A stretch of 53,762 nt of DNA from Streptomyces zingiberis. Lineage in GTDB: Bacteria > Actinomycetota > Actinomycetes > Streptomycetales > Streptomycetaceae. The notes beneath the pieces are model-generated. The model was not told the origin of the DNA. It did not search any database and saw nothing but the letters and a program-made list of their open reading frames with translations. Of this stretch, positions 16,569 to 25,873 are shown piece by piece. Location: contig NZ_JAATEN010000031.1 in the NCBI RefSeq assembly GCF_012034935.1, positions 1 through 53,762 of the forward strand, read 5' to 3'. Positions within the stretch are counted from its first letter, which is position 1. Each line of letters starts with the position of its first letter. Position numbers and translations under genes: made by a program.

Positions 16569-17741
16569 TCACCGCCGGTTTCCCGCCGTTGCCACGGATA
16601 CGTCCGCGGCGGCCTCATCCGCCAGGTCCGCCAGCGAGATCCGGCCACCACGGGTCAGCAGGTCGGTGAGGAAGCGCTCCGGGGTGGCCTCGCCCGCGCG
16701 GACGCCGTCGGCGGGGTCCCGCCCGGCGCCGAGGCCGGCGAACCAGCCGGCGCTGACCCGGCCGAGCCGCTGGGTGCGGTCCACGGCCGGCCGGCGCGCG
16801 GCCTCGTAGGCGGCCAGCGCACGGGGCAGGGGGTGCCCGGAGCGCAGGGCGGCGACCAGCGCGCGGGCGTCGTCGAGCGCCAGCCGGGTACCGGACCCGA
16901 TGGAGTAGTGCGCGGTGTGCGCCGCGTCCCCCAGCAGCACCACGCTCCCCGCGCCCCGCCGGCGCCCGCTCCCCCCGATGCCGCCGCTACCGGCGGTACC
17001 GCCGGTGGCCCAGGTGGCGGTGGTGAGCTGGGGGAAGCGGCTCCACCGCGACCGGTTCTCCAGCAGTCGCGCGCCGTCCAGCGGGCCGGCGAACAGCCGG
17101 GCCGGCTCGCCGGGGTCCGGCCGGTGTGCGGCCTCGACCAGGAAGGTGGAGCGGCCGGGCGCGTACGGGTAGACGTGGGCGGTGACGGGCCCGCGGGGGG
17201 TGTCGGCGACGAGGAAGGTGAGCCCGGGGAACTCCCGTTCGACGCCGAGCCAGATGTAGTCCGGCGCGAGCTCCTCCGTGGTGGCGCGGAACTCCCCCGC
17301 CAGGGCGGTGCGGACCGCCGACCGCGCGCCGTCGGCGGCGACCACCAGGTCCCACCCCGCGCGGAGTTCGGCGATGTCCGGGGCCGGGACGCCCAGGTGG
17401 AGCCGGACGCCCAGCTCCGCGCACCGCTCCCGCAGCAGCCGCAGCAGAGTGCGGCGGCTCACGGCGCCCAGCCGGGGCGCCCGGACGGTGAGGGAACGGC
17501 CGCGGCGGTCCACCGTGACCTCGTCCCAGCCGGTCAGATGGGGCGCCAGCCGGTCCGCCAGCACCGGGTCGGCGCTGCGGAGGGCCGCCAGCGCGGCGGG
17601 CGGCAGGATGACGCCGAAGCCGTAGGTGTCCTCACCCCGGTGGCGCTCCCACACGGTGACCTCGTCCGGTGGGCCGGCCAGCCGGGCGAACGCGGCGAAC
17701 GCGAGCCCCGCCGGCCCGCCGCCGGCGACAGCGATCCTCAC
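16569..17741 (-). CDS. FAD-dependent aromatic hydroxylase
   Basis: 390-residue class A flavoprotein monooxygenase: FAD motif IAVAGGGPAGLAF at the N-terminus, central DLVVAADGARSAVR, and the second FAD motif VVLLGDAAHTAHYSIGSGTRLALDDA, which resembles salicylyl- and aryl-CoA-type hydroxylases acting on carrier-bound substrates. GTG at 17741 is chosen from the AGGAG site 6 nt upstream. The likely task is ring hydroxylation at C5 of the anthranilate unit, perhaps on the A-T NRPS, as for SibG of sibiromycin. That hydroxyl would then receive the sugar. Substrate is an inference from the cluster. Confidence 0.85.
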   Translation of the reverse strand: MRIAVAGGGPAGLAFAAFARLAGPPDEVTVWERHRGEDTYGFGVILPPAALAALRSADPVLADRLAPHLTGWDEVTVDRRGRSLTVRAPRLGAVSRRTLLRLLRERCAELGVRLHLGVPAPDIAELRAGWDLVVAADGARSAVRTALAGEFRATTEELAPDYIWLGVEREFPGLTFLVADTPRGPVTAHVYPYAPGRSTFLVEAAHRPDPGEPARLFAGPLDGARLLENRSRWSRFPQLTTATWATGGTAGSGGIGGSGRRRGAGSVVLLGDAAHTAHYSIGSGTRLALDDARALVAALRSGHPLPRALAAYEAARRPAVDRTQRLGRVSAGWFAGLGAGRDPADGVRAGEATPERFLTDLLTRGGRISLADLADEAAADVSVATAGNRR

Positions 17742-17873
17742 CCTGCTCTCCTTCCGTGTCGTTCCGTGTCGTTCCGCAGCGGCCCGGACCCGCGGGGGCG
17801 GCACGGGCCGTGACGCGCCGGGGTGGGCCCGGCGGGCCGCGCGGTGTCCGGGGCCGGCCCGCGCCCCCGGGGC

Positions 17874-19067
17874 TCAGGTGCGCCCGGCGGCGAGCAGCCC
17901 CGACATCCGCTCGACCACCGCCGCGGGGGTGGGCATGGCGGCCATCTCCGCGGCGACCTCCCGCGCGGCCCGCCGCGGCTCCGGGTCCTCCAGCGCCCAG
18001 GTCAGGGCGTCGGACACCGCCCCGGGGCCGGAGGCGTCGATGTCCAGCGTGCGGCCCGCCCCGCGGTCGGCCACGGTGCGGGCGTTGCTGACGTTGACGG
18101 TGCCCGGCATGGGCAGCGACACCTGGGGCATTCCGGCGGCGAACGAGCTGAGCACGGTGCCGGAGCCGCCGTGGTGGACGATCGCGTCGCAGCCGTCGAG
18201 CAGTTCCCGCAGCGGCACCCACCGTTCGGGGCGCACGTGCGGCGGCAGCTCGTCCGGCAGGTGGGGCAGGTCGGCGCCCGCGGTGAGCAGGACCAGTTCG
18301 GCGCCGAGTTCACCGGTGGCGAGCACGATGTCGCGGTAGAGCGCTCCGCCGCGGGTCATGGCGGGTGACGAACCGCAGGTGGCCACGATCCTGGGCGGGC
18401 CGCCCGCGTCGCTCCCCCGGCGCAGCACCCAGCGGGGCAGTGTGCCGCCGTTGTTGAAGCAGCCGTACCGCATGGGGAGCCGGTGCGCGGGCCGGCCGAT
18501 GGCGGTGGGCACGTCGGTGAAGGTGGCGAGGGAGCCCGGCAGTACGTCGATCTCGATCTCGGCCTCGGTCACCTTGTCCACCCCGGCACGGGCCGCGTGC
18601 GGGGCCAGGTGGTCCAGCGCGGGGCCGAAGGTGGGCAGCGGGGTGCCGTAGCCGTGCAGCACCCCGGCGGCGCCCACGGCGCGCGCGGCGACCAGCGCGG
18701 CGGCGTGGATCGCCGGGTAGACCACGGCGTCGGCGCCCCAGGCGCGGGCGATGTCCACCAGGTCGTCCAGCATCCGCGCGCCGACCTCACCGAAGGCGCG
18801 GCCGTGCACGGCCAGGGAGGTCTCGTCGTCGGGGGCTGACCCGGCGCCGGACTCCTCCAGCGTGCGCAGCAGCGCGTCGTAGGGTTCCCGGGCCCGCCGG
18901 TCCGCACCGGCCCGCACCGTGACCAGCCCGGCCGCGGTCGCGGTGCGCTCCGCGGGTCCGCAGGTGGCCACCAGCACCTCGTGGCCGGCGGCCAGCGCCG
19001 CGTGCGCGGTGGGGATCAGCGGCATCAGATGGGAGGAGACGGGCATCGAGGTGAACAGGTAACGCAC
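17874..19067 (-). CDS. Glycosyltransferase family 1 (GT-B)
   Basis: 397-residue GT1 enzyme of the antibiotic type. It starts with MRYLFTSMPVSSHLMPLIP, the acceptor-binding N-terminal domain, and carries the nucleotide-sugar motif HHGGSGTVLSSFAAGMPQ near residue 305. The GTG start at 19067 is 2 nt after the stop of rmlA, with GAGGAG as ribosome-binding site. It should attach the deoxyamino sugar to the phenolic hydroxyl of the PBD ring. I see no DesVIII/P450-like helper gene near it. Confidence 0.92.
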   Translation of the reverse strand: MRYLFTSMPVSSHLMPLIPTAHAALAAGHEVLVATCGPAERTATAAGLVTVRAGADRRAREPYDALLRTLEESGAGSAPDDETSLAVHGRAFGEVGARMLDDLVDIARAWGADAVVYPAIHAAALVAARAVGAAGVLHGYGTPLPTFGPALDHLAPHAARAGVDKVTEAEIEIDVLPGSLATFTDVPTAIGRPAHRLPMRYGCFNNGGTLPRWVLRRGSDAGGPPRIVATCGSSPAMTRGGALYRDIVLATGELGAELVLLTAGADLPHLPDELPPHVRPERWVPLRELLDGCDAIVHHGGSGTVLSSFAAGMPQVSLPMPGTVNVSNARTVADRGAGRTLDIDASGPGAVSDALTWALEDPEPRRAAREVAAEMAAMPTPAAVVERMSGLLAAGRT

Positions 19068-19069
19068 GG

Positions 19070-20077
19070 TCAGCTCCTCAGTGCCCCGGCGCGGGGGGCG
19101 GTCAGGGACGGCAGTCCGGTGGGGTCGGCGACGAGGCCCGGCGGCAGCGCGTCCGGTACGGGGACGCCGGCTCCGGCGCCCTCCCCCCGGTCGGCGCGCT
19201 CGGCGCGTTCGGCGGCGTCGGCCAGGTCGGTGAGGTAGGTGCCGTAGTCGGTGTCCGCGTGCTCCCGGCCGAGCCGCCGGAGCCGGCCCACGCCGATGAA
19301 GCCCATGCGGTAGGCGATCTCCTCCAGGCAGGCGATGCGGACGCTCTGCCGCTGCTCCAGGATCTGCACGTACTGGCCGGCCTCCAGCAGCGCGTCGTGG
19401 GTGCCGGTGTCCAGCCAGACGAACCCCCGCCCCAGCCGGACCAGTTCGGCCCGGCCGCGCTCCAGGTAGACCCGGTTGATGTCGGTGATCTCCAGCTCGC
19501 CGCGGGCGGAGGGGGTCAGTCCGCGGGCGATCCGCACCACGTCGTTGTCGTACATGTAGAGCCCGGTGACGGCGAGTTCGGAACGCGGCCGGGCGGGTTT
19601 CTCCTCGATGCCGGTGAGCCGGCCGGCGGCGTCCGCCTCGGCCACGCCGTACCGCTGCGGGTCCCGCACGGGATAGCCGAAGACGGTGCAGCCGTCCAGG
19701 CGCCGCACCCGGTCGCGGAGGAGCGCGGAGAAGCCGGGGCCGTGGAAGAGGTTGTCGCCGAGGACCAGGGTGACCGCGTCCTCGCCGATGTGCCCGGCGC
19801 CGATCAGGAAGGCCTCGGCGATGCCTCCGGGGTGCTCCTGCTCGGCGTAGGTGAGGCGCAGCCCGAGCCGGTGGCCGTCTCCCAGCATCGCGCGGAACAG
19901 CGGGAGATGGCCGGGGGTGGAGATGATCAGGATGTCCCGGATCCCGGCCAGCATCAGCACCGAGAGCGGGTAGTAGATCATCGGTTTGTTGTAGACGGGG
20001 AGCAGTTGCTTGGAGACCACCCCGGTCAGCGGCTTGAGGCGGCTGCCCGATCCCCCCGCCATGATGATGCCCTTCAC
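19070..20077 (-). CDS. rmlA: Glucose-1-phosphate thymidylyltransferase
   Basis: 335-residue nucleotidyltransferase making dTDP-glucose, the first committed sugar step. The pyrophosphorylase motif IIMAGGSGSRLKPLT is at the N-terminus, with SKQLLPVYNKPMIYYPL, LVLGDNLFHG and FVWLDTGTHDALLEAG following in family order. About 45 C-terminal residues of low complexity exceed the usual ~290-residue length. GTG at 20077 has AAGGAG 6 nt upstream and overlaps the epimerase stop by 4 nt (GTGA). Confidence 0.95.
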   Translation of the reverse strand: MKGIIMAGGSGSRLKPLTGVVSKQLLPVYNKPMIYYPLSVLMLAGIRDILIISTPGHLPLFRAMLGDGHRLGLRLTYAEQEHPGGIAEAFLIGAGHIGEDAVTLVLGDNLFHGPGFSALLRDRVRRLDGCTVFGYPVRDPQRYGVAEADAAGRLTGIEEKPARPRSELAVTGLYMYDNDVVRIARGLTPSARGELEITDINRVYLERGRAELVRLGRGFVWLDTGTHDALLEAGQYVQILEQRQSVRIACLEEIAYRMGFIGVGRLRRLGREHADTDYGTYLTDLADAAERAERADRGEGAGAGVPVPDALPPGLVADPTGLPSLTAPRAGALRS

Positions 20078-20742
20078 GTCGCACTCCTTCCGTTCGGTCT
20101 GGTGGACGGTCCCGTGGGCGGTCCCATGGGCGGTCCGGGGACCGGCGCTGCCGCCCCGGGCGGGCGGGCCCCCGGCCGGTACACGGGCAGCAGCCCGCGG
20201 CCGAGCGCCTCGGCCAGCGGGGGCGCGTCCCGGTCCGCGGCGGACACCACCGCCCCGGGGAGCGGGGGCACGGGCAGCCCCAGGGCGGGGTCGAACGCCG
20301 AGACGGCGCCGTCCTCCGCCGGCCGGTAGGGGGTGGAGAGCAGATAGAGCAGGACTGTGCCCTCCGCCCGGGCGACGAAGGCGTGCCCGGCGCCCGGCGG
20401 GCAGTACACGGCGCGCGGCCGGTCCGCGCTCAGGGGGACGGCGTCCCAGCGCCCGAAGGTGGGGGAGCCCCGGCGCACGTCCACCACCAGGTCCAGCGCC
20501 TCCCCCGCCGCGCAGAGGACCGCCTTGGCGGTGGCCGGCGCGGAGCGCGAGTAGTGCACGCCCCGCACCACCCCGGCGTGGTTGACGCTCAGCGCGCACC
20601 GCACGGGGCGGAACGGCTCGCCGCCGGTCACGGCGGCCCAGTCCGCCTCCTGGTACACGGGGCTGAACAGGCCCCGCGGGTCGGGGAACGACGGCGGTGT
20701 GATCTCCAGGGCACCCGCCACGGCGAGCTCCCGTGCCTCCAT
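20074..20742 (-). CDS. dTDP-4-keto-6-deoxyhexose epimerase (RmlC-like cupin)
   Basis: 222-residue cupin of the dTDP-4-dehydrorhamnose 3,5-epimerase family. SFPDPRGLFSPVYQ, then VRGVHYS with the catalytic His, VLDVVVDVRRGSPTFG-like core and PPGAGHAFV fit the family. The last ~40 residues are Pro-rich and extra. ATG at 20742 has AGGAGG 6 nt upstream. The enzyme may act at C3, C5 or both of the 4-keto sugar, and the sequence does not decide which. It is coupled to rmlA. Confidence 0.88.
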   Translation of the reverse strand: MEARELAVAGALEITPPSFPDPRGLFSPVYQEADWAAVTGGEPFRPVRCALSVNHAGVVRGVHYSRSAPATAKAVLCAAGEALDLVVDVRRGSPTFGRWDAVPLSADRPRAVYCPPGAGHAFVARAEGTVLLYLLSTPYRPAEDGAVSAFDPALGLPVPPLPGAVVSAADRDAPPLAEALGRGLLPVYRPGARPPGAAAPVPGPPMGPPTGPSTRPNGRSAT

Positions 20743-20851
20743 GGGGCGCCTCCTCGGTGGACTCGTCGAACGGGGGCCGCCGGCCGGGCCGCCCGGTGCG
20801 GTGCGGTGCGGTGCCGGACCTTCACCGTTCACGGCTCGGGGCTCGGACGGC

Positions 20852-21955
20852 TCAGGGTTCACGGCTCGGGGCCCGCGTCCCGTCGCGCGTGGTGGGCGGG
20901 CCACCCGGCCGGGTGGTGGGGGTGGCCGGGCCGGTGGGCCCGGTGGGGGCCGGCCCCCACCGGCCCGGCGCGAGCCGGTGGAGCACCGCGCGGCCCAGCG
21001 GGGTCGCGGGGTCGCCCAGGTCCAGCGGCAGGTCGAAGTGGTCCCGGCCGGCCGCCACCAGGGACAGCGGCCGCCGGCCGCGGGCCCGTAGCGCGGCGGT
21101 GTACCGCTCCTGCTGGCGGGCGTACTCGCCGGTCTCGTGCTGCCCGCGGGCCAGCAGCAGGTGGCGGGCGCGCGGCGGCGGGCGGTACAGCGGGCTCAGC
21201 CGGCGCGCCTCGGCCGGGGTGAGCCCCAGTGCCTCGTTGACGTAGGAGCCGGTCACCGGCCACAGGTCGTACAGGCCGCTCAGCAGATGGACGCCGGCCA
21301 GCTCCACCCCGTCCCGCCCGCCGGTGGCCAGGGCCACCAGATGGGCGCCGGCGGAACTGCCCGCCGCGTGGACCCGGTCGGCCCGGCCGCCGAGCGCGGC
21401 GGCCCGCTCCCGCACCCAGGCCAGCCCGCGGCGCACCGAGCCGGCCATCTCCGCGAGGCTCCGCCCGGGCGCCAGCCCGTAGCCGAGGGCGACGTAGCCG
21501 GCCCCCGCCGCGGTCAGCGCCGGGGCGGCGAAACAGGCGTCCTCCTTCGACGACTCCTGCCAGTGCCCGCCGTGGACGAAGACCAGCAGCGGGGCGCCCG
21601 GTTCGGGATCCGTGGGCCGTCCGGGCCGCCGGGCAGGCGCCGGCGGCGCGGACGGCGGGAACCAGTGCAGCCGCTCCGCGGGGTGCGGCCCGTAGGGGAG
21701 GTCGGCCCGGTGGTCCAGGGTGCGCAGCGCCTCCTGGCTGCGGGCCCGGTAGGCGGCGAGCGTGGCCGCCGCGTCCCGGGCCCGGGTGCTGGGCGAGAGT
21801 TCACGGTCCAGCCGTTCCCGCCGCGCGGCGGACCCGGGCCGGGCCGCCCCGCCATCCGCGCCGCCGGCGGCCCCGCCGTCGGCGGTGCCTCGCACACCAC
21901 CGCCCGCCCCGGGTTCCACGCCCGCTTCCGCGCCCGGCCGGGCGGGGCCGCTCAC
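20852..21955 (-). CDS. Arylformamidase (kynurenine formamidase), alpha/beta hydrolase
   Basis: 367-residue alpha/beta hydrolase. HGGHWQ is the kynurenine-formamidase oxyanion motif and GSSAGAHL holds the nucleophilic serine; a His near DHFDLPLDLG can complete the triad. It should release formate from N-formylkynurenine made by the tryptophan dioxygenase. GTG at 21955 overlaps the preceding stop (GTGA). About 50 residues at the N-terminus and 35 at the C-terminus are low complexity and not conserved. In the sibiromycin cluster this role is taken by SibK. Confidence 0.85.
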   Translation of the reverse strand: MSGPARPGAEAGVEPGAGGGVRGTADGGAAGGADGGAARPGSAARRERLDRELSPSTRARDAAATLAAYRARSQEALRTLDHRADLPYGPHPAERLHWFPPSAPPAPARRPGRPTDPEPGAPLLVFVHGGHWQESSKEDACFAAPALTAAGAGYVALGYGLAPGRSLAEMAGSVRRGLAWVRERAAALGGRADRVHAAGSSAGAHLVALATGGRDGVELAGVHLLSGLYDLWPVTGSYVNEALGLTPAEARRLSPLYRPPPRARHLLLARGQHETGEYARQQERYTAALRARGRRPLSLVAAGRDHFDLPLDLGDPATPLGRAVLHRLAPGRWGPAPTGPTGPATPTTRPGGPPTTRDGTRAPSREP

Positions 21956-23091
21956 GGGGCCGGCCGGCGCCCGGAGACCACCCCGTGCGGGGTCCAGCCG
22001 TTCCCGGTGGTGCGCCGGATCTCGCCGAAACCGGCCTCCCGCAGCCAGTTCTCGCACTCCCCCCAGCGGTAGATGGTGGAGTGACGGAAGGGGAGGGTGG
22101 TGAAGTAGACGTTGTCCAGCGCCGCGTAGAGCGGTCCGGCGCCGTCGTCGTCGCTGAAGGCGTTGAACACCAGCGCCCGGCCGCCGGGGCCGACCGCCTC
22201 GTACGCCTTCCGCAGCAGGCCGAGGTTCTGCTCGGGCGACCAGATCACGAGCTGGTGGGCGAAGAGCGCGCAGTCGTGCCCGCCCGGCCAGGGGTCGGTG
22301 AAGATGTCGGCCGCGGCCGTGGTGACGCGGTCCGCCAGCCCCGCCTCGCGGATGTTCCGCTCCGCTACCTCCAGCGCCCCCGCCCGGTCCAGCACGGTGA
22401 TCCGCAGCGAGGGGTGGGCGCGGGCCAGCGCGAGGGCGTTGACGGCGTCGCCGCCGCCGACGTCCAGGACGCGGCGGACGCCGGTGAAGTCGGTCCGCTC
22501 CACCAGCACCGGGTTGGACAGCGCCGACCAGGAGTGCATGCAGCGGTAGAACAGCTCCTCCAGGCCGGGCACCCCGGCGAGCCGGGTGTACAGGTCGCGG
22601 GTGGTGCCGGGGAAGTGGCGGATGCCGGTGTTCTCACCGGTGGCGAGGGACTCGGCGTAGTCCGCGGCGGGCAGGTAGGAGACCCGGTCCTGGAACTCCA
22701 CGATGTCCCGCAGCACCGGCCACAGCCCTTCCCGGAAGGCGGCGGCGACGGGCGGGCCGTTGCGGTACAGCCGGTTCCCCTCCTCCGTGCCGGTCTCGCC
22801 GGGCGCACCGTCCACACCGTTCCCGGCGGTGGTGAGCCCCAGGGCGGTGGTGCCCAGCAGCAGGACGCCCGCGGAGCGGTGGGGGATGCCGAGTCCCTCG
22901 GCGACCTTGGCGGCGGGCAGCGGCCCGCCGGCGTCGAGGAGTTCGAAGAGACCCAGCCGGCAGCCGGCGTTGAGCTGCTGGAACGCCGCGTGGCCGAAGA
23001 GGACGGGGACGAGCCGTCCCAGCTCCTCCTGGGCGCGGTCGCGCCCGGGCTCCCGCTCCGGCCGGGGGTCGGCGGGGTGCGTGGCGGTCAT
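21952..23091 (-). CDS. SAM methyltransferase acting on the aromatic ring (SibL-like)
   Basis: 379-residue class I methyltransferase of the O-methyltransferase type: N-terminal winged-helix dimerisation domain (about 25-110, FQQLNAGCRLGLFELLD), and a C-terminal Rossmann domain with RRVLDVGGGDAVNALALARAHP and later PEQNLGLLRKAYEAVGPGGRALVF. In PBD pathways such proteins (SibL, anthramycin and tomaymycin counterparts) C-methylate 3-hydroxykynurenine at C4 instead of forming an ether. ATG at 23091 overlaps the upstream stop (ATGA), and the following formamidase start is likewise overlapped. Carbon versus oxygen methylation is inferred from context. Confidence 0.83.
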   Translation of the reverse strand: MTATHPADPRPEREPGRDRAQEELGRLVPVLFGHAAFQQLNAGCRLGLFELLDAGGPLPAAKVAEGLGIPHRSAGVLLLGTTALGLTTAGNGVDGAPGETGTEEGNRLYRNGPPVAAAFREGLWPVLRDIVEFQDRVSYLPAADYAESLATGENTGIRHFPGTTRDLYTRLAGVPGLEELFYRCMHSWSALSNPVLVERTDFTGVRRVLDVGGGDAVNALALARAHPSLRITVLDRAGALEVAERNIREAGLADRVTTAAADIFTDPWPGGHDCALFAHQLVIWSPEQNLGLLRKAYEAVGPGGRALVFNAFSDDDGAGPLYAALDNVYFTTLPFRHSTIYRWGECENWLREAGFGEIRRTTGNGWTPHGVVSGRRPAP

Positions 23092-24353
23092 CGGGCCGTC
23101 ACCGCCCCGGTGCGCACCGTCGGTTCGGGTACGGGCAGGACGAAGCCGCCGCCCGCGTCGAGGAAGGCCGCCTCGCGCCGCAGGATCTCCTCGGCGTAGT
23201 TCCAGGCGAGCAGCAGGTAGAGGTCGGGCGGCCGGCGCACCGCCTGGGGGGCCACCACGGGGATGTGGGTGCCGGGGGTGACCTTGCCCTGCTTCTGCGG
23301 GGTGGTGTCGGTGCAGAACTCCAGCTCGTCCCGGCCCAGTCCGCAGACGTTGAGCAGGGTGGTGCCCTTGGCCGAGGCGCCGTAGCCGGCGACCCGCTTC
23401 CCGTCGGCGACCAGGTCGCGCACCAGCCGGGTGAGTTCGGCGCAGGTGTGGCGGACGCGGGTGGCGAACTCCTGGTAGACGCCGTCGGAGAGATAGCCCG
23501 CCGCCCGCTCGTGGTCGATCAGTTCGCGCACCCGTTCACCCGTCGGGTGCGGACCGTCGGCGAAGCCCGCCGAGACGAGCACCGATCCGCCGTGCACCGC
23601 CAGCCGCTCCACGTCGACGGTGCGCAGCCCGTGGCGGGCGAAGAGGGTGTCGAGCGTGGAGATGAGGAAGTACGACAGGTGCTCGTGGTAGATGGTGTCG
23701 AACTCCAGCCGCTCCACCATGTCCACCGCGTAGGGGACCTCGATGGTGAACAGCCCGTCGGGGGCGAGCAGCGCCCGGACCCCGGCGAGGACGTCGGCGA
23801 GGTCGTCGATGTGCGCGAACACGTGGCGGCCGAGGATCAGTGACGCCTTGCCGTGCTCGTCGGCGACGGTGGCGGCGAGCGCGGACCCGAAGTACTCGGC
23901 GAGGGTCGGCACTCCGCGCTCCTCGGCGATCGCGGCGAGGTTGCGCGCCGGGTCGATGCCGAGCACCCGGGCGCCCGTCTCCTGGAACGCCAGGAGCTGG
24001 TCGCCGGTGTTGGAGCCGAGTTCCACGACGAGTCCGCCCGGCCGCCGGCCGGTGTGGTGGCCGCAGAGCCGCACCACCGTGCGCATGTGCTGCCGCATGG
24101 TCTCGGAGTCGGAGGTGACGTAGGAGTAGGTGCGGTAGAGCACCTGGGGGTCGACGACGGCGGTCAGGCTCAGCAGCCGGCAGTCGCGGCAGGAGACGAC
24201 CTCCAGGGGGTACGCCTCCTCGTGCGGATAGGAGTCGGCCTCCTCCAGGAAGCCGTTGGCAAGGGGCACCCGGCCGAAGGAGATCACCTTCTGCCACCGT
24301 TCACCGCCGCAGACGCGGCAGTCGGTGACGAACCGGACGACATCGGTGCTCAT
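23088..24353 (-). CDS. dTDP-sugar C-methyltransferase (TylCIII/EryBIII/NovU type)
   Basis: 421-residue enzyme with the three-part build of sugar C-methyltransferases: an N-terminal zinc-binding part (CRVCGG, then CRDCRLL), a SAM-binding core (VVELGSNTGDQLLAFQ), and the C-terminal domain with YGASAKGTTLLNVCG. It methylates the carbon next to the 4-keto group, C3 or C5. Because no 2,3-dehydratase is encoded nearby, methylation at C3 would leave hydroxyls at C2 and C3, as in sibirosamine. ATG at 24353 follows GAAGAGG. The 263 bp upstream hold only GC-rich repeats. Confidence 0.92.
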   Translation of the reverse strand: MSTDVVRFVTDCRVCGGERWQKVISFGRVPLANGFLEEADSYPHEEAYPLEVVSCRDCRLLSLTAVVDPQVLYRTYSYVTSDSETMRQHMRTVVRLCGHHTGRRPGGLVVELGSNTGDQLLAFQETGARVLGIDPARNLAAIAEERGVPTLAEYFGSALAATVADEHGKASLILGRHVFAHIDDLADVLAGVRALLAPDGLFTIEVPYAVDMVERLEFDTIYHEHLSYFLISTLDTLFARHGLRTVDVERLAVHGGSVLVSAGFADGPHPTGERVRELIDHERAAGYLSDGVYQEFATRVRHTCAELTRLVRDLVADGKRVAGYGASAKGTTLLNVCGLGRDELEFCTDTTPQKQGKVTPGTHIPVVAPQAVRRPPDLYLLLAWNYAEEILRREAAFLDAGGGFVLPVPEPTVRTGAVTAR

Positions 24354-24616
24354 CGCGGGCCTCTTCTCGGGGTTCCGGTGGTTGTGGCGGTCCGGGGGCG
24401 GGGCGAGGACGGGAGGGGCGGGGGCCGATCGCGCCGCAGGCGGTGCCGGTCGGGCCGCAGGCCGGCGCCCGGCGGCCCCGGCGTCCGTCGGCCCCGGCGC
24501 CCGGCGGCCGGACGGCGGGAGCACCGGCGCCGGGACGGCGGGGCGCGGCGGGCGCCCGGTGCGGTGGCCGGTGGCCGGTGGACCCGGCCCGGTGGCCGGT
24601 GGCCCCGGCGCGGGGT

Positions 24617-25873
24617 TCAGCGGGCGGCGGGGCCGGCGTGCGGCGCGGAGCCACCGCCCCGGTGAGAGCCGGGGCCGTGGGCGCCTGCCGTACCGGTGGC
24701 GCCGGTGGCGCCGGTGCGGAAGGCCAGCAGGACCTCCACCACCCGTGCCGCCTGCGCGTCGCTGAGCCCGGTGTGCAGCGGCAGCCGCACCAGCCGGTCG
24801 GCGACCCGCTCGGTGACGGGGCAGCCGCCGGGCGCGCTGCGGCCGTGGCGGATCCCGGCCGGTGAGGTGTGCAGCGGCTGGAAGTGGAAGGCGGCCCGCA
24901 CGCCGTGGTCGGCGAGGTGGCGCAGGAGCGCCGCCCGGTCCTCCGCCGTGGGGCACACCAGGTGGTACAGGTGCGCGGAGTGCTCCCGGTCCGGCGGGCA
25001 GACGGGCAGGGTGACGCCCTGGTCGCGGGCCCACCCGGCCAGACCGGCGTGGTAGAGGTCCCACAGCGCGTGGCGCCGCCGCTGGACGGCGTCCATCTCC
25101 TCCAGCTGCGCGGCGAGCAGGGCCGCCAGCAGCTCGGGGAGGATGTAGCTGGATCCCAGGTCCACCCAGCGGTACTTGTCCACCTGGCCGCGGAAGTACT
25201 GGTGCCGGTTGGTGCCGCGGTCACGGACGACGGTGGCGCGCTCGGCCAGCGAGACGTCGTTGACGAGCAGCGCGCCGCCCTTGCCGCAGTGGACGTTCTT
25301 CGTCGCGTGGAAGGACTGCGCCGCCAGGGCCCCGAGCCCGCCCAGCGGCCGGCCGCGGTAGGTGCCGCCCAGTCCGTGCGCGTTGTCCTCGATGACGGGG
25401 ACCCCGTGCGCGGCGGCGACGCGCCGGATCTCGTCCATCTCACAGGCGACACCCCCGTAGTGCACGGCCACCACCGCACGGGTGCGCTCCGTGATCGCCG
25501 CCTCCAGCGCCGTCTCGTCCAGGTTGAGCGTGTCGGGGCGGCAGTCGGTGAAGACGGGCACGGCGCCGCGGAGCGCGAAGGCGCTGGCCGTCGGCGCGAA
25601 GGTGAAGGACGGCATCACCACCTCGTCGCCCGGGGCGAGGTCCAGCAGCAGCGCGGCGATCTCCAGGGCGTGGGTGCAGGAGGGGGTCAGCAGCACCTTC
25701 GGCGCGCCGGTGATCCGGGAGAGCAGCGCGGCGGCGCGCTCGGTGAACGGCCCGTCCCCGTCGTGGTCGCCGGATTCCAGCACCTGCCGCAGATAGGCGT
25801 CCTGGCGCGCCGCGGTGTGGGGTACGTGGAAGGGCACGGCGGGGGCCGTGCGGGGGACGGCGGGGGCGCTCAT
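24617..25873 (-). CDS. PLP-dependent 4-aminotransferase for a dTDP-4-keto sugar
   Basis: 418-residue DegT/DnrJ/EryC1 aminotransferase, closest in motifs to the WecE/RffA group that aminates C4. PSFTFAPTASAFALRGAVPVF is the fold signature and SFHATKNVHCGKGGAL contains the PLP lysine; RGTNRHQYFRG follows. It would convert the C-methylated 4-keto-6-deoxy sugar into a 4-amino sugar, using glutamate as donor by analogy. ATG at 25873 overlaps the upstream methyltransferase stop (ATGA), linking sugar amination to that enzyme. The C-terminal ~30 residues are Gly/Thr/His-rich. Confidence 0.9.
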   Translation of the reverse strand: MSAPAVPRTAPAVPFHVPHTAARQDAYLRQVLESGDHDGDGPFTERAAALLSRITGAPKVLLTPSCTHALEIAALLLDLAPGDEVVMPSFTFAPTASAFALRGAVPVFTDCRPDTLNLDETALEAAITERTRAVVAVHYGGVACEMDEIRRVAAAHGVPVIEDNAHGLGGTYRGRPLGGLGALAAQSFHATKNVHCGKGGALLVNDVSLAERATVVRDRGTNRHQYFRGQVDKYRWVDLGSSYILPELLAALLAAQLEEMDAVQRRRHALWDLYHAGLAGWARDQGVTLPVCPPDREHSAHLYHLVCPTAEDRAALLRHLADHGVRAAFHFQPLHTSPAGIRHGRSAPGGCPVTERVADRLVRLPLHTGLSDAQAARVVEVLLAFRTGATGATGTAGAHGPGSHRGGGSAPHAGPAAR

